From Armatimonadota bacterium (GTDB lineage: Bacteria > Armatimonadota > Fimbriimonadia > Fimbriimonadales > Fimbriimonadaceae): a stretch of 64,000 nt of DNA. Position 1 is the stretch's first letter, and each line of letters opens with the position of its first letter. The notes under the pieces are model-generated. The model was not told where the DNA came from. It was given only the letters and a program-made list of their open reading frames with translations, and did no database searches. Position numbers and translations under genes: made by a program. This document shows, piece after piece, positions 35,832-44,419 of this stretch. The stretch covers positions 1-64,000 of the forward strand of contig WGMG01000006.1 of the NCBI GenBank assembly GCA_016125185.1, written 5' to 3'.

Positions 35832-37736
35832 ATGTCCAAAGACATTCGGCGCATCGTTGCCACCGACTGTGGCTCTACGACCACGAAAGCGATCCTCATC
35901 GAAAAGAACGACAAAGGCGAGTATCGTCTCGTTGCCCGCGGCGAGGCCCCGACGACCGTCGAACGACCCTTCGAAGACGTGACCATCGGCGTTCTGAACT
36001 CGATCACCGAACTCGAAGAGATCACCGAGCAGACGGTTCCCGAAGGATTCGAGAAAGGTCGCCGAAAGCTCCTGAAGGAGAGCAAGGTCCACAGTCTCAC
36101 GAAGGAAGACAAGCCAATCGCCGACTCTTCCGGGACGCTCGACGGCGCCGAATACTATGTTTCGACTTCATCCGCCGGTGGCGGACTCCAGATGATGGTC
36201 GCTGGAGTCGTGAAGGCGATGAGTGCCGAATCGGCCGAGCGAGCCGCCTTGGGCGCGGGTGCAATCTTGATGGATACCCTCGCGGTCGATGATGGACGAA
36301 AGGAATTCCAAAAGGTCGAGCGTCTTCGCCAGCTTCGCCCCGACATCATTCTCATGTCGGGCGGAACCGACGGTGGAAACGTGGACCGACTGATCGAAAT
36401 GGCGGAAGTCATTCGCCGTGCCGACCCCAAGCCTCGCTTTGGCGATATGAAGCTTCCGGTCATCTTCGCGGGTAACAACGCCGCGCAGGACAAGGTGAAA
36501 ACGGTCCTTGGCGAGACGATCGAAACCAAGATCGTCGATAACCTTCGCCCTACGCTGGATTCCGAAAACCTCGGTCCAGCTCGCGAAGAAATCCATGAGA
36601 TGTTCCTCGAGCACGTCATGCAACAGGCACCGGGCTACTCCAAGCTCCTCGATTGGGCCAGCTTCGAGGTCATGGCGACACCGAACGCGGTGGGCAAACT
36701 GCTGAAGGAGTACGCAGTTCAGGAGGGCATCAACGTTCTCGGCGTGGACATCGGTGGCGCGACCACTGACGTTTTCTCAGTTTTCGAATCTTCACCCGGC
36801 GGTGAGCGCATCTACAACCGAACGGTATCGGCCAACCTCGGCATGAGCTACTCGATCTGTAACGTGCTGAAGGAGGCGGGCGTCGAGAACATCGCCCGTT
36901 GGCTCCCGTTCGAGATTGATCCAGCCGAGGTCCGTAACCGACTGCGAAACAAGATGATTCGTCCGACGACGATCCCGCAAACGTACGAAGACCTGCTCAT
37001 CGAACACGCGGTTTCCCGCGAAGCCCTTCGCCTTGCGTTCCTACACCACAAGTCGCTCGCCCGAAACCTCACCGGTTCCGCCCAGCAGCGCGACGTCGGC
37101 CAAATCTTCAACCAGCAGGAAAGCGGTCAGACCCTCGTCAATATGATGAAACTGGACATGATCATCGGGTCCGGCGGGGTGCTTTCTCACGCTCCGAACC
37201 GAGCGCAGGCCGCGCTGATGATGATGGACGCCTACCAGCCAGAAGGAATCACGATGTTGACGGTCGACTCGATCTTCATGATGCCGCACCTCGGCGTGCT
37301 GTCCGAGCACCTGTACGAAGCGGCGAAGGAAGTCTTCGAGCGCGACTGTATCGTTCGAATTGGAACCTGTATCGCGCCAGTCGGCCAAGGCAAAGATGGT
37401 GAGCATTGCGTCCGTATCGCCGGTGCGGGAATCGACGAATCGGTTCCGTTTGGAGTCATCAAGATCATTCCTTACACCACTTTGCAGGGCGACACGATTA
37501 CGGTCGAACCGGGGCGCAATTTCGACGTCGGCGCGGGCAAGGGCAAGCCGGTCATCGTTCGCCGATTCGACACCGCGCGCGGCAATCGAGACCAAACCAC
37601 GAACCTGATCGAAGGAACGATCGGCCTGGTGGTCGATACCCGCGGACGATCGTTCGATATAGACTTGAACACACCGGGGCGAATCCAAAAACTGCGTTCC
37701 TACCTCAGCGCGTTCAACCTACCTCTGCCGAAGTAA
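35832..37736 (+). CDS. MutL/GlmL-type ASKHA ATPase (mutase-associated chaperone family)
   Basis: 634 residues of the MutL family, whose members sit beside glutamate mutase or related B12-dependent aminomutases and are thought to be reactivating chaperones. ASKHA-fold signatures are clear: IVATDCGSTTTKAILIE (phosphate 1), SGGTDGGNVDRLIEMAEVIRRA, then the second phosphate motif NVLGVDIGGATTDVFSVF. The family end block, MIIGSGGVLSHAPNRAQAALMMMDAYQPEG, is present. No mutase gene (S or E subunit) lies within the window. The ATG lies 12 bases after CATAAT (35814-35819) and no Shine-Dalgarno is seen. Confidence 0.8.
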   Translation: MSKDIRRIVATDCGSTTTKAILIEKNDKGEYRLVARGEAPTTVERPFEDVTIGVLNSITELEEITEQTVPEGFEKGRRKLLKESKVHSLTKEDKPIADSSGTLDGAEYYVSTSSAGGGLQMMVAGVVKAMSAESAERAALGAGAILMDTLAVDDGRKEFQKVERLRQLRPDIILMSGGTDGGNVDRLIEMAEVIRRADPKPRFGDMKLPVIFAGNNAAQDKVKTVLGETIETKIVDNLRPTLDSENLGPAREEIHEMFLEHVMQQAPGYSKLLDWASFEVMATPNAVGKLLKEYAVQEGINVLGVDIGGATTDVFSVFESSPGGERIYNRTVSANLGMSYSICNVLKEAGVENIARWLPFEIDPAEVRNRLRNKMIRPTTIPQTYEDLLIEHAVSREALRLAFLHHKSLARNLTGSAQQRDVGQIFNQQESGQTLVNMMKLDMIIGSGGVLSHAPNRAQAALMMMDAYQPEGITMLTVDSIFMMPHLGVLSEHLYEAAKEVFERDCIVRIGTCIAPVGQGKDGEHCVRIAGAGIDESVPFGVIKIIPYTTLQGDTITVEPGRNFDVGAGKGKPVIVRRFDTARGNRDQTTNLIEGTIGLVVDTRGRSFDIDLNTPGRIQKLRSYLSAFNLPLPK

Positions 37737-37745
37737 GGCTTCCGT

Positions 37746-37776
37746 CCCTCCCAGGATCGGCGTATCCTAGGGAGGG
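37746..37776 (+). promoter_or_regulatory. hairpin covering the Shine-Dalgarno of the next gene
   Basis: CCCTCCC (37746-37752) pairs with GGGAGGG (37770-37776). Inside it AGGAT (37753-37757) pairs with ATCCT (37764-37768) after a bulged A, loop CGGCGT. The right arm is the Shine-Dalgarno of the ATG at 37779, so folding would hide it. It could also be the 3' hairpin of the MutL-type gene. Confidence 0.5.
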
Positions 37777-37778
37777 GC

Positions 37779-38681
37779 ATGACCAAACGCGCAAAAATCA
37801 TCCTGGGCACGGTTTTGGGTCTTGTTGTCTACGCCTGCATCTTTGGATTCATTAGTGTCCTTAATTTCGTCGATTCGAAGGCGTACTATCAAACGCCCAA
37901 GGTATTTACAACCGACGGGGCGAGACTCTTTGTAGGCGACCAGAATAAGAGATTTACTTACCACCAAATATTTGCAGATCGGCAAATACGGATCGACGGA
38001 GCCGAGGTCTATGCCTGGTTAGAGGGTTCTGCGATCCACGTATGGATCCAAGGCGTGCAAACCGACCACGAACTCAATCGACCGGATTACCCAGTTTGGT
38101 CGCCAACTAAGCAGGAGTTCTATTTCGTGGATAGCGAGAAAGGCGACATGACCATGTCGCGAATTTGGAAATGGTCGAAAGCCACCGGCTTCATTCCCAT
38201 CTCCAAACCGGAGCGCAATCTATTCTACTTACGGGTTGCCCGAGACGGATTGCATCTGACGGCTATGCAATACCTTTGGGACCAGCGCCAAGAAAACGCC
38301 CTCGTCGTCTGCAACGTAAGCGGCGAACGCATGCGGAAATACAGTTACGGCTACTACAACTTTAGCGCAGACATGATCGGGGAGGATGATTTCTTGGTCA
38401 ACACGCATTACCAAGGACAAGCGCTTACCTTCGAAGGTGATTCGATCCACACCTACCGCTGGTCTCCCAGGAAGAAGCAACTTACGCCGTTTGCCGTCAA
38501 TGGTCGGCCCGTATCGGATACTATTGCCTTCGGTGGCAAGATTTACGCCTTGTTTCAGGAACCGAGTTATCACTACTATCCGTGGATGGTCGCTCGCGAG
38601 ACGGACAGGGTCTCGGTGGTTCCTTTGACTTCTGATCTCAGCCGACCCAGCGGGCCGACTCAGCTTCTGAGCGGCTACTAA
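37779..38681 (+). CDS. membrane-anchored protein, possible beta-propeller
   Basis: 300 residues. One N-terminal transmembrane helix (AKIILGTVLGLVVYACIFGFISVL) with a basic start predicts an anchored extracytoplasmic protein. The rest has several blade-like strand patterns with aromatic and acidic pairs (YPVWSPTKQEFYFVDSEKGD, NLFYLRVARDGLHLTAMQY, HTYRWSPRKKQLTPFA) as in WD40-like or TolB-type propellers. No catalytic motif is seen. The Shine-Dalgarno (AGGGAGG) is strong but sits within a hairpin. The start of the CvfB gene follows the stop by two bases. No family assignment is possible by eye. Confidence 0.5.
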   Translation: MTKRAKIILGTVLGLVVYACIFGFISVLNFVDSKAYYQTPKVFTTDGARLFVGDQNKRFTYHQIFADRQIRIDGAEVYAWLEGSAIHVWIQGVQTDHELNRPDYPVWSPTKQEFYFVDSEKGDMTMSRIWKWSKATGFIPISKPERNLFYLRVARDGLHLTAMQYLWDQRQENALVVCNVSGERMRKYSYGYYNFSADMIGEDDFLVNTHYQGQALTFEGDSIHTYRWSPRKKQLTPFAVNGRPVSDTIAFGGKIYALFQEPSYHYYPWMVARETDRVSVVPLTSDLSRPSGPTQLLSGY

Positions 38682-38683
38682 CT

Positions 38684-39511
38684 ATGAAGATCGGCGAATA
38701 TCAGCATCTGCGTGTGATCGGGGAATCCGAGCATGGACTCTATTTGGGCGATGGTGCATCCAAGGTGTTGCTCCCCAATAACCAGTGCCCCGACGATCTA
38801 TTGATTCGAGATTCTATCGAGGTCTTCATCTACACCGACTCCGAAGACCGTCCCGTTGCCACGACGGATCGACCGTACGGAATCGTGGGCGATTTCGTGG
38901 TTCTGCGGTGCGTGGGTACTACGCGCCACGGGTCCTTTCTTAACTGGGGCTTGGCCAAGGACCTTTTTTGTCCGATTCGCGAACAACACTTTCCGATGTT
39001 GGAGGGAGCCGGCTACTTGGTTCGCATTTATTTGGACCCGGTGTCGAACCGAGTCGCGTGTTCGACGCGGATCGAGCGGTATCTTTCGACCGACGGAAGC
39101 GAGTTTGAACCGGGGCAAAAGGTTTCGATCATGGTGGCCGATTTCACCGACGACTTCATTGCTGTGATCGTCGAGGGACGGGTCAAGGCGTCGATCTTCC
39201 CCGACGAGTGGCATGAATCGCTGGAACTGGGCGAGGTTCGAGACGCTTATATCAAGCGGATTCGCGGGGATGGAAAAGTAGCGATCTCGCTTCGGCCTCA
39301 GGGCTATCAGGCGGTGATTGGCGAACGCGACCGCATTCTGTCGGCTCTTCGAGAGAACGGTGGCTCGCTACCGGTTTCGGACAAGTCCTCGCCGGAGGAG
39401 ATTCATCGTCGATTTGGCTTGAGTAAAGGTGCGTTCAAAAAGCTGATAGGGGGTCTGATGAAAGAGGGGCTGATCGACATCGAACCGCAGTCCATTCGCC
39501 TCAAGTCCTAA
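38684..39511 (+). CDS. cvfB: CvfB-like S1-domain RNA-binding protein
   Basis: 275 residues in the CvfB/YitL arrangement: S1-like domains (YLGDGASKVLLPNNQCPDD near residue 20; GTTRHGSFLNWGLAKDLFCPIREQ near 85; FTDDFIAVIVEGRVKASIFPDEW near 160), then a C-terminal winged-helix domain (SPEEIHRRFGLSKGAFKKLIGGLMKEGLI). The C-terminal block is very diagnostic. CvfB is a conserved RNA-binding virulence and regulatory factor in staphylococci; targets here are unknown. It starts 2 bases after the previous stop and overlaps the convergent phosphotransferase gene by 11 bases. Confidence 0.88.
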   Translation: MKIGEYQHLRVIGESEHGLYLGDGASKVLLPNNQCPDDLLIRDSIEVFIYTDSEDRPVATTDRPYGIVGDFVVLRCVGTTRHGSFLNWGLAKDLFCPIREQHFPMLEGAGYLVRIYLDPVSNRVACSTRIERYLSTDGSEFEPGQKVSIMVADFTDDFIAVIVEGRVKASIFPDEWHESLELGEVRDAYIKRIRGDGKVAISLRPQGYQAVIGERDRILSALRENGGSLPVSDKSSPEEIHRRFGLSKGAFKKLIGGLMKEGLIDIEPQSIRLKS

Positions 39512-40283
39512 TGAGGGATCGCACTTCCTGGGAGGTCGAGTCTCCATACCGACCGTACGACCGCTGGTTCTCCGTTGCGTAGCGGCTCTGGTCGAGTATG
39601 TGGATGAGGATATTGCGCCGCGTCAGTTCGGAGATCGGCCCGTAGCCTTCGAGGGTGACACTCAAGAACTTGGCCGGAATATAGCGCAGATCGACGCTTC
39701 GATTGGCCCATCCGGCATCGCCCCAGTCAATGATGGCGGTTAGCTTTCCATCCTCGACGAGGATATTGTCTGGATGGAGGTCTTGGTGACAGAAGACATA
39801 TGGTTCGGTCGTATCGAACGTCCAATTCGGTGGCATATCAAGGTCATTTGTTTCGATGGTCCAGGCGGGATCAAGAAGATTTTGGGGATCGTCGACGACG
39901 GTCACTCGGTCGTGAAACGAACGGATCGCCCGCCCCAAGTCACGAAAGAATTCGTCCGGATTAGGCAGATCAGTTATCTGCGAGAGTGGAATCCCGGGCA
40001 CGCGCTGATAGATGGTAACGAGACGGGGCACGATATCCATATCTGAGTCGAAGACAACTAAGTCAGGCGTTCGGATGTGTTGGTCGGTCAATGCAGGGAC
40101 AGCCACGGTCTCGGTCCAAACATCGGATTCGTAGTTCTGATTTTTGTTGATGCGGACGACGAACTCGCCTGCAAACCAGACCTCGTTGACGACTCCCTCG
40201 AACTCACTTCTAAATGGCATTCCAGACGGAAGGCCGTGTTTAGCTAGTAGGTCATCGACTATCTGGGATGAAAACTCAGGCAT
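39501..40283 (-). CDS. aminoglycoside phosphotransferase (APH)-family kinase
   Basis: 260 residues of the protein-kinase-like APH fold. The catalytic loop is YVFCHQDLHPDNILV (HxDxxxxN with Asp as base) and the metal motif is IIDWGDAGWANRSVDL. The N-lobe holds the nucleotide-binding Lys region at EFVVRINKNQNYES. The ATG at 40283 (MPEFSSQ) is preferred; the open frame extends 24 residues further but without homology-like pattern. Substrates of the family range from aminoglycosides to choline and homoserine, and nothing here fixes which. It is probably not a resistance determinant. Overlaps cvfB at the 3' end by 11 bases. Confidence 0.8.
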   Translation of the reverse strand: MPEFSSQIVDDLLAKHGLPSGMPFRSEFEGVVNEVWFAGEFVVRINKNQNYESDVWTETVAVPALTDQHIRTPDLVVFDSDMDIVPRLVTIYQRVPGIPLSQITDLPNPDEFFRDLGRAIRSFHDRVTVVDDPQNLLDPAWTIETNDLDMPPNWTFDTTEPYVFCHQDLHPDNILVEDGKLTAIIDWGDAGWANRSVDLRYIPAKFLSVTLEGYGPISELTRRNILIHILDQSRYATENQRSYGRYGDSTSQEVRSLIRT

Positions 40284-40396
40284 TGGTCCCTTTGAGTATT
40301 GCACCCTTGCGGTTGAGGCAAGATGTGTAATGCGGAGATGACCCTCGCGGCGCAACCAAGGCGAAATCCTTGTGCCCGCTCAGCAAAATTGTTGCC

Positions 40397-40885
40397 CTAT
40401 CGAACGGTTTCGAACCAGCCGCAGATGGGGTGCCTTGAGTCATTTGGATCGATTTGCAGTCGAACGTAATATCCTGCGCATGGACGTACAGCATAACCAA
40501 ATCCACTTTGAGACACGATGTCTAGTGGTCCAGATGATGGTGTCCATCTGTCACTCTCCTTCTCGGTCATCACGAGCTCAAGGCCTTCCCCAAAGTCCTG
40601 AAACTTTTGATTAAGGAAGTCGATGTCGCTCTTCTTCTTGGAGTCCCGCCTAATCCAAGTGACATTTTTTGTAATACGCGGCTCATCATTGTCAGTTTTG
40701 GGCCGAATCAATCCGTGACTTTCAATCCGAAGTTTTGCCTTGCAGTAGGTTCGAATTTTTTCGAAGTCCTGATACTCAAAGGATCTCAGCATGCGCTGAT
40801 ACTTCTTCGGAGCATGAAGAATAATGGAGTACCCTTCCGGGCCGTCTTGGTGTGTCGCCAAAATAATGAAAGCAATCGTAACCAT
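40397..40885 (-). CDS. hypothetical protein in an AT-richer patch
   Basis: 162 residues, not recognised. No signal peptide or membrane segment beyond a weakly hydrophobic first ten residues. It has a Lys-rich central part (KKYQRMLRSFEYQDFEKIRTYCKAKLRI, then WIRRDSKKKSDIDFL) and an aromatic C-terminus with two Cys. Base composition is visibly more AT-rich than the neighbours, as with the HNH gene further on, so it may be a recent arrival. Upstream on its strand TATAAT (40901-40906) lies 15 bases before the ATG. Alternatively it may be a fragment; there is no paralogue in the window. Confidence 0.4.
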   Translation of the reverse strand: MVTIAFIILATHQDGPEGYSIILHAPKKYQRMLRSFEYQDFEKIRTYCKAKLRIESHGLIRPKTDNDEPRITKNVTWIRRDSKKKSDIDFLNQKFQDFGEGLELVMTEKESDRWTPSSGPLDIVSQSGFGYAVRPCAGYYVRLQIDPNDSRHPICGWFETVR

Positions 40886-40986
40886 CTCGCTTGGTCCAAT
40901 TATAAGTCAAACATTTCACGAGCAAAGGGTGGATATGCGATCGCACCAAAGAATTTCAGCCATCGCCCTCCGCCTCAACAAGCAGG

Positions 40987-40992
40987 TACCCT
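40987..40992 (+). promoter_or_regulatory. putative -10 box of leuS, shared with gltX
   Basis: GGTACCCT (box TACCCT) ends 11 bases before the leuS ATG. The same eight bases precede gltX at 12380-12387. No Shine-Dalgarno is seen between box and ATG. Confidence 0.4.
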
Positions 40993-41003
40993 TATAGGTT
41001 CAA

Positions 41004-43685
41004 ATGTTCGACAAATACGTGCCCGCCGAGTTCGAAGCTAAGTGGCGCGAAAGGTGGCTAAAGGCAGACTTGTTCTTGACCCGAGAGGATGCTGGCCGCC
41101 CGAAGTTCTACGGCCTCGATTTCTTCCCCTACCCAAGCGGCGCGGGCCTAAGTGTCGGACATGCACGCAACTACGTTCCCACCGACGTCACCTGTCGCCT
41201 GAAGTTCATGCAGGGCTACAACGTTCTGCACCCGATGGGCTTCGACGCGTTCGGCTTGCCCGCAGAGAATGAGGCGATTAAGCGGAAGAGCCACCCGGCG
41301 CCGATGATCGAGAACTATGCCGCCAACTATAAGCGGCAGATGGACCTGATCGGCATCGGCTTTGACTGGTCACGGTCGTTCAAAAGTTCCGACCCGAGCT
41401 ACTACAAGTGGACGCAGTGGATTTTCGAAATCCTGTATCAGCGCGGCTTGGCGTTCCGAAAGCTTGGCGCGGTGAACTGGGATCCGGTCGATAAGACGGT
41501 GTTGGCCGACGAGGAGGTCATCGCGGGCAGGGCGGAGCGGTCGGGTGCGATCGTCGAGAAGAAGTGGATTCCGCAGTGGTACTTCAAGATCACCGATTAT
41601 GCCCAACAGTTGATCGACGACCTCGATCTCATCGACTGGCCGGACGGCATCAAGGCGATGCAACGAAACTGGATCGGGCGAAGCGAGGGATGCCAATTCA
41701 CGTTCGCCGTGGCCGGGACGGGGAAGAAGGAAGAGGTCTACGACCTGGATTCGGAAGAGCGCGGGTTTGAGCGGGCTCTGCACTTCGATGTATTCACCAC
41801 GCGAATCGACACGATTTTCGGCGTGACTTTCTGCGTCCTTGCCCCCGAGCATGCGATCCTCGAGCTTCTGCCCGTGACCGAAGAAGATCGGGCGCGGATC
41901 AAGGAGTATCAGGAGCAGGCGAAGCTGCTGAGCGACATTGATCGAACCGCGGAGAACCGCGAAAAAACGGGCGTGTTCACCGGAGCCTATGCCGTGCATC
42001 CCTTCACAGGCAAGCATGTTCCGATTTGGATTGCCGACTACGTTCTGGCCACCTATGGCACGGGCGCCATTATGGCGGTGCCGGGGCACGATCAGCGCGA
42101 CTTTGACTTTGCTTCGAAGTTCGGAATCGACATCGTACCGGTCATCATCGGCGAAGGCGGACTGGATGAGGTCCAGACCTTCTTTGGCGAAGGAAAGGCG
42201 TTCGAAACCAAGGAAGGAACGCTTGTTAATTCCAGCTATTACGACGGCCAGACGGTGGCCGACGCCCAGCACAATTTGGGCGTGAGGCTGGAGACGGACG
42301 GAATCGGCAACCGCAAGATTCAGTACAAGCTCCGCGATTGGCTGATCTCTCGCCAGCGGTATTGGGGTTGCCCGATTCCGGTAATTCATACCAAGGACGG
42401 CGAGGAGCAGTTGGTGCCTCTCGCCGACTTGCCGGTCGAGCTTCCGTACGTCGAAAGCTACGAGCCATCGGGCGATGGATCTTCACCGCTTGCGCACATC
42501 CCCGAGTTTGTGAACTGCACGGATCGCGACGGGCGTCTGGCGCGGCGCGAAACGGACACGATGGGCGGCTTTGCCTGTTCGTCGTGGTACTTCCTTCGCT
42601 TCTGCGACCCCGAGAACTATGAGAAGGCGTGGGACCAGGAGCGGGTGAACTACTGGATGCCGGTGGACGTGTACGTCGGCGGCGCCGAGCATGCGGTCAT
42701 GCATTTGCTGTATGCCCGGTTCTGGACCAAGGTCTTGTTCGACGCAGGATATGTGACCGTTCGCGAGCCGTTTTCGACCTTGAAGAATCAGGGCCAGGTT
42801 TTGGCGTCGACCCCCTACCGAAAGCCTCGAGAAGGTGAACGCCTTGAGGTTGGCGAAGAGGGAATCTTGGTCTCGTTCGATGAGGCCAGACTGTTGCCGG
42901 AAGAAGATTTGACCTGGCGATGGGTACGCATGTCGAAGTCGAAAGGAAACGTCGTCACGCCGGATGAGGCGGTCGAAAACTACGGTGCCGACGCGCTTCG
43001 CATGTACCTGCTGTTCGTGGCTCCGTTCCATGCCGACGTGCAATGGTCGAACGAAGGCATGCAGGGCATGGTCCGGTTCCTGTCGCGCATCTTCAAATTC
43101 GCATCCGAAATCAAACCGTACTTTGTCGCCGATTGGAAGGATGTGGTGTCTTTCGAAGAGTTCGACGACACAGGTAAAGCCGTGCGGCGAAGCACCCACA
43201 AGACGATTCGCAACTGCACCAAGGATCTGGAAGACTTCGGCTACAACACGTATGTTTCGTGGCTGATGAAGTATCTGAACGAGTTGAACGAGCAGTTGGA
43301 CCGGGCGCGAACGCGGCTTGGAACAGATCGCTCGTTGGCATTGGCGTTTTCGGAGGCTCTGGAGTCGCTGATCTTGATGATCTCGCCCGGCGCGCCGCAC
43401 TCGGCCGACGAAATTTGGGAGTCACTGGGTCAGGAAGGGTTCACTTACCATCGCGAATGGCCGAGTCACGACGAGGAGTTGGCCAAGGACAGCGAGGTCA
43501 CAATCGCGGTTCAGGTTAACGGGAAACTGCGCGATACTTTGCAGGTTGCCGCAGACGCAGGCGAAGACGAGATCAAGGCCATGGCGTTCGAAAGTGTCAA
43601 GGTTAAAGCCTACACGGACGGTAAAGAAGTGAAGAAGGTCATCGTGATTCCCAAGAGATTGGTTAACATCGTAGTGGCAGGTTAA
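41004..43685 (+). CDS. leuS: leucine--tRNA ligase
   Basis: Class Ia aminoacyl-tRNA synthetase charging tRNA-Leu. The HIGH-type motif is in PYPSGAGLSVGHARNY (about residues 38-53), and the KMSKS loop is RMSKSKGN (642-649). The CP1 editing domain lies between, with the TYGTGAIMAVPGHDQRDFDFA block that clears mischarged tRNA. The zinc-ribbon and anticodon-binding domains and a C-terminal segment VAVQVNGKLRDTLQV are present; 893 residues is slightly long. The ATG has no Shine-Dalgarno and follows GGTACCCT as in gltX. The next gene starts 2 bases after its stop. Confidence 0.96.
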   Translation: MFDKYVPAEFEAKWRERWLKADLFLTREDAGRPKFYGLDFFPYPSGAGLSVGHARNYVPTDVTCRLKFMQGYNVLHPMGFDAFGLPAENEAIKRKSHPAPMIENYAANYKRQMDLIGIGFDWSRSFKSSDPSYYKWTQWIFEILYQRGLAFRKLGAVNWDPVDKTVLADEEVIAGRAERSGAIVEKKWIPQWYFKITDYAQQLIDDLDLIDWPDGIKAMQRNWIGRSEGCQFTFAVAGTGKKEEVYDLDSEERGFERALHFDVFTTRIDTIFGVTFCVLAPEHAILELLPVTEEDRARIKEYQEQAKLLSDIDRTAENREKTGVFTGAYAVHPFTGKHVPIWIADYVLATYGTGAIMAVPGHDQRDFDFASKFGIDIVPVIIGEGGLDEVQTFFGEGKAFETKEGTLVNSSYYDGQTVADAQHNLGVRLETDGIGNRKIQYKLRDWLISRQRYWGCPIPVIHTKDGEEQLVPLADLPVELPYVESYEPSGDGSSPLAHIPEFVNCTDRDGRLARRETDTMGGFACSSWYFLRFCDPENYEKAWDQERVNYWMPVDVYVGGAEHAVMHLLYARFWTKVLFDAGYVTVREPFSTLKNQGQVLASTPYRKPREGERLEVGEEGILVSFDEARLLPEEDLTWRWVRMSKSKGNVVTPDEAVENYGADALRMYLLFVAPFHADVQWSNEGMQGMVRFLSRIFKFASEIKPYFVADWKDVVSFEEFDDTGKAVRRSTHKTIRNCTKDLEDFGYNTYVSWLMKYLNELNEQLDRARTRLGTDRSLALAFSEALESLILMISPGAPHSADEIWESLGQEGFTYHREWPSHDEELAKDSEVTIAVQVNGKLRDTLQVAADAGEDEIKAMAFESVKVKAYTDGKEVKKVIVIPKRLVNIVVAG

Positions 43686-43687
43686 GG

Positions 43688-44419
43688 ATGAAGAACTGGT
43701 TGATTGCCGTTGGAGTTGTGGTCGGGCTGGGAGCCGTAATGTTTCTTTCTGACCGGCCGGTTAAGGGGCCTGGAGATACCGATATCCTTCGAAGTCCGAA
43801 CGACTACCAAAATACGATGAATCAGGCCAAGATTCTGGCCCTGCCCATCCTGCAGAAAGCGCAAAACGGCGAAGAGGTGTCGAAGGCTGACCAGGATAAG
43901 CTCCGCCAGGCGCTGAAGCTGTTCGAATCGATGAACAATTACGAGCCGCGACGTGTGGATACCCAGTTTGGTGCGGGCCGAATCCTCATGATCCTTGGCG
44001 AAAAGGAGCGGGCAGTAGAGAAGTTGCAGCAGGCCGTGAACGATCGCGACACCGATCCGAACGCCAAAGAACCCGGCGTCCAACAGACGGTTTTTGAAGC
44101 GGAAGCTCGACTCTCCGAACTGATGCTTGACCTAGCTGCCGAAGAGATCGCGAATTCCAATTCGTTCTCACAATCGGGCGACAAAGTTGGGGCCGAGGCG
44201 GCAAAAAAGAAGTCCGAACTTTACTACCAAAAGGCTCTCGACTACGCGAATGCGGCGGTGGCTGCTGTGCCGAATTCCTACCTTTACTTGGTGGATCGCG
44301 GCAACGTGTACCTCGCCGTCGGCAAAAAGGATTTGGCCAAGAAAGACTTTGAGGCCGCCAACGCTCTCGCGCCGGGCGACCCCCGAGTCAAAATGGCGAT
44401 GAAGCTGATCGAGCCTTAG
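43688..44419 (+). CDS. membrane-anchored TPR protein
   Basis: 243 residues. An N-terminal hydrophobic helix (WLIAVGVVVGLGAVMFL) anchors it. The remainder is helical with TPR-like pairs: KLRQALKLFESMNNYEPRRVD, ARILMILGEKERAVEKLQQAV and the final repeat YLYLVDRGNVYLAVGKKDLAKKDFEAANALAPGD. Probably a periplasmic or surface adaptor. It begins 2 bases after leuS and so is likely co-transcribed; a functional link to aminoacylation is not implied. The stop overlaps the convergent STN-domain gene by four bases (TTAG). Confidence 0.65.
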   Translation: MKNWLIAVGVVVGLGAVMFLSDRPVKGPGDTDILRSPNDYQNTMNQAKILALPILQKAQNGEEVSKADQDKLRQALKLFESMNNYEPRRVDTQFGAGRILMILGEKERAVEKLQQAVNDRDTDPNAKEPGVQQTVFEAEARLSELMLDLAAEEIANSNSFSQSGDKVGAEAAKKKSELYYQKALDYANAAVAAVPNSYLYLVDRGNVYLAVGKKDLAKKDFEAANALAPGDPRVKMAMKLIEP

